This document shows positions 1-10,091 of a DNA stretch of 64,000 nucleotides, in pieces. The notes under the pieces were generated by a model. That model did not search any database, was not told the origin of the DNA, and saw nothing but the letters and a program-made list of their open reading frames with translations. A program made the translations under genes and the position numbers. The stretch comes from Planctomyces sp. SH-PL62 (GTDB lineage Bacteria; Planctomycetota; Planctomycetia; Isosphaerales; Isosphaeraceae), in NCBI RefSeq assembly GCF_001610895.1, contig NZ_CP011273.1:558001-622000 (forward strand), written 5' to 3'. Every line of letters begins with the position of its first letter. Within the stretch, counting starts at the first letter, position 1.

Positions 1-699
1 GGCCTTGCGGCCGGCGGCGATCCGACTGACCATCGTGTCGAAGAGGCTGTCCAGCAGCCAGTTCTGCATGGCCTCGGCCTCCTTGCTCGGGCCGTCGCGC
101 AGGAACATCTCGGCGGCGCTCTTGTAGTCGCCGCAGGTGAGGAAGTCGGGCTTGACGCCGACCTTGTCCAGCAGGCCGCGAAGATAAGGAGCCTCGCCGT
201 AGATCCCCGTGATCCAGAGGTCGGCCGTGGGGACCACGCTGACGCGCGAGGCGCCGCTGAGGAGGACGTACTGGCCCAGGCTCCCGACCGTGTCGGCGTG
301 GCCGATCACCTCCTTGCCCGCCGCCTTGAGGCGGTCGAACGCCCGGCGGATCTCGGCGACCTGCGCGGCGCCGACGCTCGGACCTTCCAGGATCACGACG
401 ACGGCCTTGACCGCGGGGTCCTTCGCCGCCTTGTCCATCCGCTCGATGAGCGTCCAGAGCGGCGTCGAGGTCTCTCCGCCGAGGTTCAGCACCTCCTCGC
501 GAGGCGTCTCCTTGACCGCGCCCGAGAGCCGGAACACGGCCACTCGAGGCTTGGGCGGCTCGGGCTTCTTCTCGGGCTCGGGCTTCCCGGCCGCGGCGTC
601 CTGGGCCGTCGCCCGCGGCGTATTCCAGGCTTCCGTCCCGAGGGCGGCGGCCAGCGCCACGGCCAGGGCGAAGTGGTGGCGACTTCGAATGCTCATCAT
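1..699 (-). CDS. sppA: Signal peptide peptidase SppA-type serine protease, N-terminal part (cut by window edge)
   Basis: Only the first 233 codons are in the window; the frame is open to base 1. An N-terminal signal sequence (about residues 1-31, hydrophobic ALAVALAAALG) is followed by a linker rich in Pro, Glu and Lys and then an S49/ClpP-fold domain. The motif GDYKSAAEMF at about residue 190-199 holds the general-base lysine typical of SppA; the nucleophilic serine lies beyond the edge. The family cleaves remnant signal peptides in the membrane or periplasm. Two adjacent ATGs (699 and 696) could start it. The radical SAM gene upstream is on the same strand, 182 bases away, so co-transcription is possible but not shown. 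Confidence 0.8.
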   Translation of the reverse strand, partial: MMSIRSRHHFALAVALAAALGTEAWNTPRATAQDAAAGKPEPEKKPEPPKPRVAVFRLSGAVKETPREEVLNLGGETSTPLWTLIERMDKAAKDPAVKAVVVILEGPSVGAAQVAEIRRAFDRLKAAGKEVIGHADTVGSLGQYVLLSGASRVSVVPTADLWITGIYGEAPYLRGLLDKVGVKPDFLTCGDYKSAAEMFLRDGPSKEAEAMQNWLLDSLFDTMVSRIAAGRKA

Positions 700-881
700 G
701 GGGGTCGTCCTCGTCGCTCGTTCGGGCCAGCCCATTTCGCGGACGCGGCGTCGCGCGGGGGCGGTCGGTCGGGTATTCGTCGAGCCCGGCCGATTCTTCG
801 GCCCGGCCCTCGCGATCAATGGTAGGCGGGGGCGACTGCGCAAGGCAATCCGGCGTTCACCCCCCCCGCTCTGCCGTCCGG

Positions 882-1967
882 TCAGTCGAACAACCGAAGC
901 TGACCATCGCGCTTCGCGGGGCGCTGGAAGGCTTCGGCTGTGACCGGCCAGGGCTGGACGTTGAGGTCGAGTCGTCGGCAGGAGGTCTTGAAGACGCGGG
1001 CGATGACGTCGGCGATCGGTCCTTCGCCGCGCATCCGGTCGCCGAACCGGGCGTCGTAGAGCTTGCCCCCGTGCATCGAGCGGATCCGATTCAGGACCTT
1101 GGTTTTGGCGTCGGGGCGATGACGTTCGAGCCAGTCCTCGAACAGCGGGGCGACGGCCATCGGCAGGCGGACCGGGACGTAGCCCGCGATACGGGCTCCG
1201 GCCTTGGCCGCCGCTTCGAGGATCGCGGGCATCTCGTGGTCGGTGAGGCCCGGGATCACGGGGGCGACCATGACCCCCGTGGGCACGCCGGCCTCCGAGA
1301 GCGTTCGGATCGCCGCCAGCCGCCCGGACGGTCGGCTCGTGCGGGGCTCCATCTCGGCCGCCATCGCCGGGTTGAGCGTCGTGATCGAGACCAGCACGCC
1401 GGCCGCGCGATGCTTCGCGAGGTCGGCGAGCACGTCGACGTCGCGGGCCACCAGGCGGTTCTTGGTCACGATGGTCACGGGCTGGCGATACTCCGCCATC
1501 ACCTCCAGGCAGGCGCGGGTGAGCCGGAGCTTCCGCTCGATCGGCTGATAGGGGTCGGTGACCCCGCTCATCGAGAGAACCCGCGGACGCCATCGCGGCG
1601 AATCCAGGGCCGCCCGCAGGAGCGCCGGGGCCTCGCGCTTCACCAGGATCCGGGTCTCGAAATCCAGGCCCGCCGACAGTCCCAGGAATTCGTGCGTCGG
1701 TCGGGCGTAGCAGTAGATGCAGCCGTGCTCGCAGCCACGATACGGGTTGATGCTGGCCTCGAAGCCGACGTCGGGGCTCTGGTTCTCGGCGATGATCGAG
1801 CGGGAATGGTCTTCGAGGAACTCGGTCTCGGGCCGTCGCAGCCCTTCCAGGTAATCGGCGTCGTCCTGAACCGTTTCCAGCTCGATCTCGTGGTGGACGC
1901 GATCGAACCGATTCGGGGGGTTGAAACCGGCCCCTCGGCCCTTGGGGGGGATCCGTTCGCCGCTCAT
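882..1967 (-). CDS. Rv2578c/PA0069-family radical SAM protein
   Basis: A 361-residue protein. The cluster motif GCEHGCIYCYARP places the three cysteines at about C79, C83 and C86 (CxxxCxxC), which bind the 4Fe-4S cluster that cleaves S-adenosylmethionine. MSGVTDPYQPIE and a TIM-barrel pattern follow, as in the spore photoproduct lyase-like PA0069/Rv2578c group, whose substrate is not established. I chose the ATG at 1967 because MSGERIPPKGRGA matches the usual N-terminus of the family; the frame stays open upstream to 2414 without recognisable sequence. It is followed on the same strand by the SppA gene. Confidence 0.85.
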   Translation of the reverse strand: MSGERIPPKGRGAGFNPPNRFDRVHHEIELETVQDDADYLEGLRRPETEFLEDHSRSIIAENQSPDVGFEASINPYRGCEHGCIYCYARPTHEFLGLSAGLDFETRILVKREAPALLRAALDSPRWRPRVLSMSGVTDPYQPIERKLRLTRACLEVMAEYRQPVTIVTKNRLVARDVDVLADLAKHRAAGVLVSITTLNPAMAAEMEPRTSRPSGRLAAIRTLSEAGVPTGVMVAPVIPGLTDHEMPAILEAAAKAGARIAGYVPVRLPMAVAPLFEDWLERHRPDAKTKVLNRIRSMHGGKLYDARFGDRMRGEGPIADVIARVFKTSCRRLDLNVQPWPVTAEAFQRPAKRDGQLRLFD

Positions 1968-2467
1968 GATCTGCCACCTCGCGATTGATCCGACGCTCCG
2001 AGTTCCATCCCAACACGCGCCTTGCCTCCCGGGGCGAGCCAAGTCTATCGCGCAGGGTGACGCATGTACAGTAAATTGCTGGAGGTACTCGGAGCGACCG
2101 AGGGCGGTGGTCGACCGAGGGTCGGACTGGCAGTCGACGGCCCAGGGCGTTCGTGGCCGAGGAAGGCCCGGGGGGACGGCCATTCGGGTGGTGGAATTTC
2201 CGGGATTGGCCGATAATATGAGAGTGGCAGCGACAAGTTGCCTCGATCGCGCCGTCGTGCATCCCGCTTCGCGGGGATTGGCGCCCGATTTGTTTGAAGA
2301 GAATTGTGAATAGTGGGGCCGAGATTTCGCGGCCAGGCCGCGCGGCTTCGCTCCCGTGTATCTCCCGGTCCCCCGCGGACGCATTTCGTGCCGAGGGGAG
2401 GACGCGTCATCCACCCTCGGTCGTGGGGGGGGCCGCGGAAATACTCGAATCGAGAGGGGCCATCGCC
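1968..2467. other. Intergenic region between divergent genes
   Basis: 500 bases between the radical SAM gene (leftward) and the secreted repeat protein (rightward). I see no convincing coding pattern or RNA. An AT-rich GATAATAT near 2211-2218 could be part of a promoter, but no matching -35 box was found, so it is not called. Confidence 0.4.
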
Positions 2468-2893
2468 ATGAAGCATCTCAAGACAGTGGGGCGATTGATT
2501 TCGACGTCGGCCCTCGCGGGGCTCCTGGCCCTGGGCGCCGAAACCTCGGCCCGCGCGCAGCAGGCGGTCGCCGGCGGGACGCCGGGCTGGAGCGGGTACG
2601 CCCCGGGCTACGCGTGGGGGAACACCGCCCCGAGCGTGGGGGGCTTCGCGCCGCAGACGTCCGCGCCGGTCTATGTGTATCCGCCGGGCACGGGCTGGCA
2701 GGGGTACGCCCCGGGGACCGCCTGGCAGGGGTATCGCCCGTCGACCGCCTGGCAGGGGTACACCCCCGGCGTCCAGGGCGCGGTGAGGTCGGCCCCCGCG
2801 CCGCGATCGGCGATCAGCTCGCGGAACCGCGAGTACGGCTCCGGGCGCAACGTCCACATGCACAAGCCCTGGCTCCCCTCGGCCCCGCGCTGA
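2468..2893 (+). CDS. Small secreted protein with Gly-Tyr-Xaa-Pro repeats
   Basis: 141 residues starting at the ATG 2468. The N-terminus MKHLKTVGRLISTSALAG is a classical signal peptide with probable cleavage after ARA, near residue 29. The mature part is low complexity: several units of the form WQGYxPGTA, rich in Gly, Tyr, Trp, Pro and Ser, then a basic tail. This composition suggests a surface or matrix-associated protein, but there is no family I recognise. A strong terminator follows directly. The function is unknown; the gene call rests on the signal peptide, the repeats and the terminator. Confidence 0.65.
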   Translation: MKHLKTVGRLISTSALAGLLALGAETSARAQQAVAGGTPGWSGYAPGYAWGNTAPSVGGFAPQTSAPVYVYPPGTGWQGYAPGTAWQGYRPSTAWQGYTPGVQGAVRSAPAPRSAISSRNREYGSGRNVHMHKPWLPSAPR

Positions 2894-2933
2894 GGCCCCG
2901 ACGCGGCGATCGAATCGAGCGGCGGAAACGACG

Positions 2934-2974
2934 ACGGCCCCGGCGAATCTCGCGATTCGCCGGGGCCGTTCGTC
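2934..2974 (+). terminator. Rho-independent-like terminator after the repeat protein
   Basis: A 16-base perfect stem (2934-2949 pairs with 2954-2969) with a four-base loop, followed by a short T-rich tract (TTCGTCTTTC). It sits 40 bases downstream of the stop codon at 2893 and before the oppositely transcribed lipoprotein gene, so it may act in both directions. Confidence 0.7.
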
Positions 2975-3011
2975 TTTCAGGCGGGGGGACCGAGAGGACC
3001 TCGGTCGGCGA

Positions 3012-3239
3012 TCAACGCTTCCTGGAGGCCTTGGACGGCGTGGTCTTCTGGCCTTCGGCCCGCTCCGCGTCGGCGACCGCCTCGTCCTCGGCCTTGACGC
3101 CCGAGGCGTCTTCGGCGCTGAGCGGCGGCATCTCGCTCGGGTCCTTGAAGGAGGTGCGCTGCTGCTCGCCGCAGCCGGCGAACAGGATGATCGAGCAGAG
3201 GGCGAGGGCGGCGAGGGTCAGGATGTTCAGGCGGGACAC
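3012..3239 (-). CDS. Small lipoprotein linked to the DUF1559 gene
   Basis: 75 residues. The N-terminus MSRLNILTLAALALCSIILFAGC is a type II signal with lipobox FAGC; the mature part is short, charged and rich in Ala, Glu, Lys and Ser, ending KASRKR. It lies 37 bases downstream of the DUF1559 gene on the same strand, the usual planctomycete pairing of a prepilin-like DUF1559 protein with a small lipoprotein. Role unknown; probably an envelope partner of the DUF1559 protein (inference). Confidence 0.75.
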   Translation of the reverse strand: MSRLNILTLAALALCSIILFAGCGEQQRTSFKDPSEMPPLSAEDASGVKAEDEAVADAERAEGQKTTPSKASRKR

Positions 3240-3276
3240 GGTGGGAGTTCTCCGGTTCGTGGCGAGTCTCGGGGGA

Positions 3277-4356
3277 TCAATACTCGTCCGAGCTCAGGAC
3301 TTCCATGTCGTCGATGACGGTCAGCTTGCGGAACGTGGTGGGGTTGACTGAGTACTTGATGAACCGGACCGAGCCGTCGCCGAGGAGGGCGTTGAGGCCG
3401 CCGGGGTGGGGGCCGCCGAACTGCCGCCGCCAGAGGGTGGTGCCGGTGTCGGGCTTGGACGGGCTCTGGCAGACGCCGTTGTAGGCCGGGGCCTCGTGGT
3501 CGGGGAGCGGGAAGAAGTGCCAGCGGATGCAATCCTCGTCCCAGCCGCTGTTCTGCCAGCGTTCGTTGTCGCCGCCGTCGGCGCCCAGGGTCTTGACGGG
3601 CACGCTCTTCTCGGCGAAGACGATCGAGTTCGAGGTGCCGTCCTTGAAGTCGCCCCAGTAGCGCTTGGCGCCCTTGCCGGCCCAGACGATGGCGCCCTTG
3701 TAGCCGCCGCGGTTGCCGCGGTTGGTCTCGCTGTCGCGCCAGTCGCGGATGCCCCGAGCGGGGGTCATGCCGTTGGGGGCTCCGGGGACGAACATCTTGC
3801 CGTCGCAGCCGAAGTATTCGCCCTGCATGAAGCCCGCGCTGCCGGCGTAGTCGTTCCGGGAGGTCGCGGTGATCGGGTTGGATCCATAGCGGCTGTTGTT
3901 CCGCCGGGTGGGGCAGAGCAAGCCGGGGACGACGGTGGCCGCGACCTGGATCTCGCCGTTCAGCGCGGGGTCCTGCGGGGCCGGCATGGTGAAGTTGGCC
4001 AGGTTGTAGAGGGCCTGCTGCTCCATGTAGGGCAGGATCTTGAAGAACTGGTTCCAGCCGTTGGGGGTGGTGGCGTTGCAGCAGACGTCCTTGGTGTCGT
4101 ACTCGGCCGCGTTGACCGTCGGGTCGCCGTCGTACGGTCCCTGGGGGAGGTGGCCGTTGGCGCTCTCGAAGTTGGCCACGCCGAGGCCCATCTGCTTGAG
4201 GTTGTTCGTGCACTGGGCGCGGCGGGCGGCTTCGCGGGCGGACTGGACGGCGGGCAGGAGCAGCGCGATCAGCACCGCGATGATGGCGATCACGACGAGG
4301 AGTTCGATCAGCGTGAAACCCGGGCGCTTGGTTCCGGTCGGGCGGGGCGAAGACAC
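3277..4356 (-). CDS. DUF1559 protein with prepilin-type N-terminus
   Basis: 359 residues. Near residue 13 there is [20 protein letters not shown], the type IV prepilin/pseudopilin cleavage and methylation signal, directly followed by [20 protein letters not shown], the start of DUF1559. The C-terminus carries the conserved H-x9-DG element ([17 protein letters not shown]). These proteins are strongly expanded in Planctomycetota and are thought to be assembled or exported by a pseudopilin-like route; the exact role is unknown. It forms an apparent two-gene operon with the lipoprotein downstream. Confidence 0.92.
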   Translation of the reverse strand: MSSPRPTGTKRPGFTLIELLVVIAIIAVLIALLLPAVQSAREAARRAQCTNNLKQMGLGVANFESANGHLPQGPYDGDPTVNAAEYDTKDVCCNATTPNGWNQFFKILPYMEQQALYNLANFTMPAPQDPALNGEIQVAATVVPGLLCPTRRNNSRYGSNPITATSRNDYAGSAGFMQGEYFGCDGKMFVPGAPNGMTPARGIRDWRDSETNRGNRGGYKGAIVWAGKGAKRYWGDFKDGTSNSIVFAEKSVPVKTLGADGGDNERWQNSGWDEDCIRWHFFPLPDHEAPAYNGVCQSPSKPDTGTTLWRRQFGGPHPGGLNALLGDGSVRFIKYSVNPTTFRKLTVIDDMEVLSSDEY

Positions 4357-4518
4357 GATTTCCTATCTCCCAGCAAATCGACCCGCCGCGAGGGCTCCAC
4401 AAGGAGCGCGACGAGCGGGCCTGCAAGACTTCGGCTTTGCGTGGGGGCATCCTAACGGGCCGTCGAGAAGGCCCGATGCCGCTCGGATGAAGCTTGCGAG
4501 AAGATGGGAGAGAGTTGC

Positions 4519-5780
4519 TCAGGGGCCGCCGGAGGCCACGGCCACGGCCAGGTTCGCCGTGCTCGCGCGTCGGCGTTCGACGCCGCTGGAGACGACCAGG
4601 GAGGCCGTCGCGCAGGCGGCCATCGTCAGCGCCATCGACCGGGGAGTGCCGTCGCTCATCGTGCCGACCGCCGCGCCCGCCGCGGCGCCCACGGCGAACT
4701 GGAGCGCCCCCAGCAGCGCCGAGGCCACCCCCGCGTGATCGGGGAACGGGGCCATCACGGCGGCCGTGGCGTTCGGCAGGATCAGCCCGATCATCGACAG
4801 CGAGACGAAGATCAGGGCCAGGAAGGCCGGGAAGCCCCCGCCCCGGTCCAGGCCAGCGCCAGCAGCCCGACGCTCGCCGCCGCGTTCGCCAGGGTCGCCC
4901 CCCGGAGGATGGCGTGCGTGTCGAACCGTCGCGAGAGCCGGCGATTGACCTGCGCCGCGCCGATCAGGCCGATCGCGTTGCCGGCGAAGACCACGTTGAA
5001 CGCCGTGGGCGAGAGCCGAAAATGTTGGAGGAACATCGAGGGCGCCGCGGTGACGTAAGCGAAGATCATCCCCAGCGCCAGGCTCGACGGCACGGCGTAC
5101 CCCAAAAACCGGCGGTCGACGAAGACCATCGCGTAGCGAGGCAGGATCGCGGCGGCCGGCTCGCGGTCGCGACGCTCCTCGGCCAGCGTCTCGGGCATGT
5201 CGAACAGGACCCCCACGCCGCAGACGCAGGCGAAGGCGGCCAGCGACCAGAAGATCGACGGCCAGCCCCCGAACGTCATCACCCACGACCCCAGCGTCGG
5301 CGAGATGATGGGCGCGACCCCGATCACCAGCATGAGCATCGAATACACCCGCGCCGAGTCCGCCTCCTCGAACGAGTCGCGGACCACGGCCCTCGCCACC
5401 ACCATCCCCGTCGCCCCGGCGAGCCCCATCACGAACCGGGCCAGGATCAGCGCCTCGATCGACCGCGCGAACGCGCAGACGACCGACGCCGCCGCGAACG
5501 CCGCCGCCCCGTACAGGAGCGGCCGACGTCGGCCGACCCGGTCGGAGATCGGCCCGCAGATGAGCTGACCCACGGCCAACCCGGCGAGGAACAGCGACAG
5601 CGTCAGCTCCACCCGGCCGCCGTCGGCGTGGAGATCCTCGGCGATCCGGGGGAACGCCGGCAGGTACATGTCGATCCCCAGCGGACCGAACGCATCCAGC
5701 AGGCCGAGCAGGATGATGAAGCGAAGGCCGGGGATTCCCCTCGCGCCCGAGGGGCGATTCTGCGTTTCGTCGTAAGGCAT
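4519..5780 (-). CDS. Bcr/CflA-type MFS drug exporter, frame broken by one base
   Basis: The reading from ATG 5780 ([12 protein letters not shown]) gives [20 protein letters not shown], the start of Bcr/CflA multidrug efflux transporters, then about eight membrane helices up to LLALAWTG. There the frame ends (stop at 4812), while the following helices ([20 protein letters not shown] onward) continue in another frame to a stop at 4519. One additional G in the run that appears on the plus strand as five C at 4835-4839 would rejoin them into 420 residues, normal for the family. So it is either a pseudogene or, more likely, a homopolymer under-call. The substrate is unknown. Confidence 0.8.
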
Positions 5781-5889
5781 CAAGAAGTCTTCCGGGCGGG
5801 AGTTCCGCGGCGAGCCGTGGGAGAGCGATCGGCGGGGTTTCGGGATCGAAGATTGAAAAATCTTAGGGGGGTCGGCAAGGGGGCGGGCT

Positions 5890-6515
5890 TCAGGACTGGG
5901 GGGCCGGCGTTCGCGGAGGCGGGGGCGGCGGGGCGGGAGGACCGGCAGGAGGGCGCGGAGGGCCTCGTCTTCTTCCGGCGAAAGTTCCGCCCAGGAGCCG
6001 GGCTGGAGCCCTTCGAGGGTGACGCCGCCGATCGACCAGCGGACGAGTCGGAGCGTGGGATGGCCGACCGCGGCGGTCATCCGGCGCACCTGCCGGTTCC
6101 GGCCTTCGCGGAGGGTCAGGCGGATCCAGGCCGTCGGCACGTTCTTGCGGAATCGGATCGGGACGGGGCGTTCCGGGAGGTCCGGGGGCTCGTCGAGCAC
6201 CTCGGCCTCGGTGGGACGGGTCGGGCCGTCCGGGAGCGTCACGCCGGTCCGGAGCGCCTCCAGCGCGGCGGCGTCGGGGATGCGCTCGACCTGGACGAGA
6301 TAGGTCTTGGGGTGCTCGTGGCGGGGGTCGGTGAGGCGGTGGGCCAGCCCGCCGTCGTCGGTCAGCAGGAGCAGGCCCTCGCTGTCTCGGTCGAGCCTCC
6401 CGGCCGCGTAGACGCCCGGGACCGAGACGTGATCCGCCAGCGTGGGCCTCCCCTGCTCGTCGGTGAACTGGCAGAGTACGTCGTACGGCTTGAACAGCTT
6501 GATCGTCTTGGGCAT
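5890..6515 (-). CDS. RsuA/RluE-family rRNA pseudouridine synthase
   Basis: Starts [17 protein letters not shown] and carries [17 protein letters not shown] near residue 39-55 with the catalytic Asp at about 42, then [11 protein letters not shown], typical of RluE-like enzymes that isomerise a uridine in 23S rRNA. As sequenced, the frame does not stop but runs on into the MFS gene, giving an apparent 567-residue fusion. In the neighbouring frame a proline-rich tail ends in a natural stop at 5890; one missing base in the C/G-rich stretch around 5915-5935 would restore it and give about 208 residues, the usual size. I therefore regard the fusion as doubtful. Confidence 0.75.
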
Positions 6516-6563
6516 GGTCGGCTTCCCGGCGAGGGGGCGGCCTTGGCACTGCGCTTGCAGTCC

Positions 6564-6593
6564 TTGGCAACCCGTCTGGAGCCAATGTATAGT
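6564..6593 (+). promoter_or_regulatory. Candidate sigma-70 promoter for the MscS gene
   Basis: TTGGCA at 6564-6569 and TATAGT at 6588-6593, separated by 18 bases, lie 30 bases upstream of the MscS gene in a divergent intergenic region. Called from consensus similarity only. Confidence 0.4.
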
Positions 6594-6622
6594 CGTCCAC
6601 GACGACCACCCACCCCGTTTCT

Positions 6623-8934
6623 TTGGAAATCCGACGCTTTGGCGTCTTTATTCTTGTGAGGTCGCCGTTGTCTTCGTCGCCCGGATCCCTGCACGGCCGC
6701 CATCCCCGAGGCGTCGCTCTCCGGCTCTCCGGGGCCGCCTGCGCCGCGGCGGCCTTCCTGATCGCCGCGTCGGGGTGCGAATATTTCACGTCCGACCGGC
6801 TGGCCAAGCTCACACCTGGACAGGCCGCCGATCCGGCGTCCCGACTCGGCCCGGACCCCCTGGGCCCGAGCGCCGCCGGCAAGGAACCCGTCACCATCGA
6901 CCCGGCCACGGGAGAGCCGACGTCGCTCACGGCGGCGGAGATCGTGGCGATGCTGGACCGGATCAATCGCGGCAATCAACGCGAGCTGGACGAACTGACG
7001 ACCAGGGTCGGCCAGACCGAGGAGTTGGAGCATGCACGCGACGTCTTCCAGCACCTCGACGACCTGCTCAAGAGCCTCGAGCGCGAGCGCAAGAAGGCCC
7101 TCGCCGAGGGCCAGGCCCAGCGCGCCGAGGAACTCGCCCGGCAGGCCGAGGGTCTCAAGGAGCCGTGGACCCTGGCGCGAGAGCGCCTGAACCTGGACCT
7201 CCGCGCTCGCACGCTGATCCTCGAACGGCTCGACATCCTCCAGGAGATCCTCGGCCACGACCGCCAGCGACTGTCCGCGATGCTGGTCTCCGGCGATCTG
7301 GGCAGGTTCCTCGACGACGCCCCCTCCCCGGCCGCCGCCGATTCCGAGCAGGCCGGCGCCGCCGCCGAGCCCTCCCCGCCCGCGGCCTCGGACGCGACCC
7401 CGACGCCGGCCCCGGCCCGGCCCCGGCCCCGGCCGCGCCGAAGGTCGAGATCCCGATCATCCCGGGAGTCCCCCTGATCCCCAAGGCGGTCGAGCCCAAG
7501 ACCGACGCCCCCAAGGACGAGGCCGGGGTCGCCAAGGCCGACGCCGAGAAGCCCGACGCCGAGAAGGCCGACATCGCCAAGGACGCCGCCAAGAAGGACG
7601 AAGGGGAAACCGCCGAGAAGGCCGAGGCGAAGAGCGAGGCCAAGCTCCCCCCCAGCAAGGAGCTGATCTCCGCCAAGCAGGAGCTGGCGGTCAAGGCCAC
7701 CGCCGCTCGGAAGCTGCACCAACGCTCGATGACGCTCGACGCCCGGATGCAGAGCCTCGTGCGCTCGATCGAGCTGGTGAAGGAGCTCGTCCAGGTCTCC
7801 CAGTCGAGCCTCGACAACGCGACGCGGACGCGGGAGTTCCTGCTGGGCGAGTTGAACTCGGACAAGCCCTCGACGGCGCTCCAGGCGTGGACCCACGACG
7901 ACGAGGACGCGCTGGGCGCCCTGGACCGAAGGGTCCGCGACGCCTCCGCCGACGCCAAGCGGCTCAAGGCCCGGTTCGAAGAGATGGTCGAGGAGCAAGG
8001 CCTGGTCGTGGGCGCGCTCCAGAAGACCAGCCTCCGCGCCCGGTCGGCCCGCGACGTCCTCGAGCAGACCCAGGAGAAGGTGGAGGCCCTGGAGAGCCCC
8101 TTCTCCACGCCGAACATCAAGGCCTGGCTCCGCATGCACGCCCCCCCCGTCCTGGGGACGCTGGTGCTGATGAGCTTCCTGTACGTGCTGGTCAGCCGGT
8201 ATTCGCACAAGATCGTGGAGATCTTCGCCGCGCGGGGGATCCGGGGCTCGAAGGCCGAGCGCGACAACCGGATGGAGACGCTGGTGAGCGTGCTCCAGAA
8301 CACCGGCAGCGTCGTGGTGCTGGTAGGCGGGACCTCCACGCTCCTGAGCCAGGTGGGCATCCCGGTCGCGCCGCTGCTCGGCGGCGCCGCGGTGGCCGGC
8401 GTCGCGGTCGCCTTCGGCGCCCAGAATCTCATCAAGGACTTCTTCTATGGATTCATGATCCTGCTGGAGAACCAGTACAAGCTCAAAGACGTCGTGAAGA
8501 TTGGCGACCACAGCGGCCAGGTGGAGCAGATCACGCTCCGCATGACGGCCCTCCGCGACTCCGACGGCGCCCTCCACTTCCTCCCCAACGGCGCCACCAC
8601 CTCGGTCGTCAACATGACCCACGGCTGGTCGAGCGCCACCTTCAACGTCCGCATCTCCCGGGAAGAGGACGTCGACCGGGTCATCGCGATGATCCAGGAC
8701 CTGGGTAAGGAACTCCGCATGGACCCCGCCCTGCGGCTCATGATCGTCGACGACCTGAGCATGATGGGCGTCGACGCGCTGACCGACACGGCCGTCGTCA
8801 TCCTCTTCTCGATCAAGACGCTGCCGCTCCAGCAGTGGAACGTCAAGCGCGAGTTCCTCCGCCGCCTCAAGAAGAAGTTCCAGGAGAAGAACGTCCTCCT
8901 GCCGCCGATCCAGCCGACGCTCCCGGGCGCCTGA
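6623..8934 (+). CDS. MscS-family mechanosensitive channel with long coiled-coil N-domain, frame broken by one base
   Basis: The first part (6623 to about 7415) has a signal or anchor with AASGCEYF near residue 53-60, then a charged helical segment. The second part, in another frame, has an Ala/Lys/Glu/Asp-rich linker, more coiled coil, a membrane helix ([20 protein letters not shown]) and the MscS core: [20 protein letters not shown] is the pore-helix signature and [16 protein letters not shown] the beta domain. The frames meet in a repeat of CCGGCC units; adding one C at 7416-7418 makes a continuous protein of about 770 residues. The channel releases solutes on hypo-osmotic shock. The start could also be GTG 6656. 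Confidence 0.82.
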
Positions 8935-8951
8935 GCCCGGCCGTCGATCGA

Positions 8952-10091
8952 TCAGCCGGGCGGCGGCGCGAGCGCGGCCTCGACGGCCTCCAGGCCCTCG
9001 ACCAGCCGGGGGCCGACGCGGGTGGTCAGGTCCTCGTCGAGCGCGACGATCCGGCCGTCGCGCACGGCGGGGACGTCCTTCCAGCCGGGCCGCTTGAGCA
9101 ACCGCTGGCGGCCCGGCTCCGGGCCTCCCCCGCCCCCCATCAGGCCGAACGTGGCGAGGACGACCTCGGGCGCGCGGAGCAGGACCTCCTCGTCGCTGGG
9201 GGTCGGATACCGGGCGGTGACGTCGCCGAAGACGTTGGCTCCGCCCGCCGTCTCGATCATCCGGCCCAGGAACGTCCCCGGCCCGACCGTCATCAAGGGC
9301 TCGTCGTAGAGCAGGTAGAGCACCTTCGGACGCGGCGCCGAACCCCGCGCCGCGACCCGCCGCCGCACGCCGTCGACCCGCTCCTCGAACCGCGTCGCCA
9401 ACGCCTCGGACTCGGCCTCTCGGCCGACCAGCCGGCCGACGACCCGGATGTTGGCGGACACGTCCTCGGGCCGCTCGGCGTCGATCGCCACGACCGTCAG
9501 CCCCAGGCGTTCCAGCGGCTCGACGATCGGCTGCTGCACCCCCCCGGTCGCCAGCACCAGGTCGGGCTTCAGCGCCGCGAGCGCCTCCAGGTTGACGCTC
9601 GACGGGGCCATGCCGCCGATCGACGTCCGCGTCTTCGCCTCGGGCGGATAGTCGTCCATCATCGTCACGCCCACGACCCGGTCGCCCCCCCCCACGGCGA
9701 ACAGGATCTCCGTGTTCGACGGGGCCAGCGACACCACCCGCTCGGCCGGCTTCGCGACGGCGACCCGACGCCCCAGCGAGTCGATCACCTCCACGGGCCA
9801 GCCGCCCGCCTCGCCCGCGAGCCGCGCCGCCTTCACCGGCCCCGACGTGGGCGTATTCTTCTCCTCATGCGTCGCCCCCCGACACCCGACCGTCGCGGCG
9901 ACCAGCGCGACGCACACGAGGCGGACGGGAACCGACGCCAGGCCCCGTGGTGGGGGAAGGTGGCCGAAGGCTGGATGAGGGGGACCGTCATCGCGGACGA
10001 ACCGAGAGAGTGAGGAAATGGGAGTGAATGCCCTGGCGTTTCTCCCCCGCTCCTCACCGCCCGCACCGAGACCAGGACGCTCGCGATTCAT
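8952..10091 (-). CDS. btuF: Vitamin B12 ABC transporter, substrate-binding protein (BtuF-like)
   Basis: 379 residues as read. After a long leader comes a hydrophobic stretch with lipobox-like AATVGCRG near residue 67-74, then a class III binding fold: ERVVSLAPSNTEILFAVGGGDRVVGV and later LLRAPEVVLATFG. The start at 10091 overlaps the BtuD stop as ATGA, which supports it, but leaves an unusual 50-residue stretch before the signal segment. It delivers a corrinoid to the permease. B12 rather than heme or siderophore is inferred from the cobalamin riboswitch at the head of the operon. Confidence 0.85.
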   Translation of the reverse strand: MNRERPGLGAGGEERGRNARAFTPISSLSRFVRDDGPPHPAFGHLPPPRGLASVPVRLVCVALVAATVGCRGATHEEKNTPTSGPVKAARLAGEAGGWPVEVIDSLGRRVAVAKPAERVVSLAPSNTEILFAVGGGDRVVGVTMMDDYPPEAKTRTSIGGMAPSSVNLEALAALKPDLVLATGGVQQPIVEPLERLGLTVVAIDAERPEDVSANIRVVGRLVGREAESEALATRFEERVDGVRRRVAARGSAPRPKVLYLLYDEPLMTVGPGTFLGRMIETAGGANVFGDVTARYPTPSDEEVLLRAPEVVLATFGLMGGGGGPEPGRQRLLKRPGWKDVPAVRDGRIVALDEDLTTRVGPRLVEGLEAVEAALAPPPG

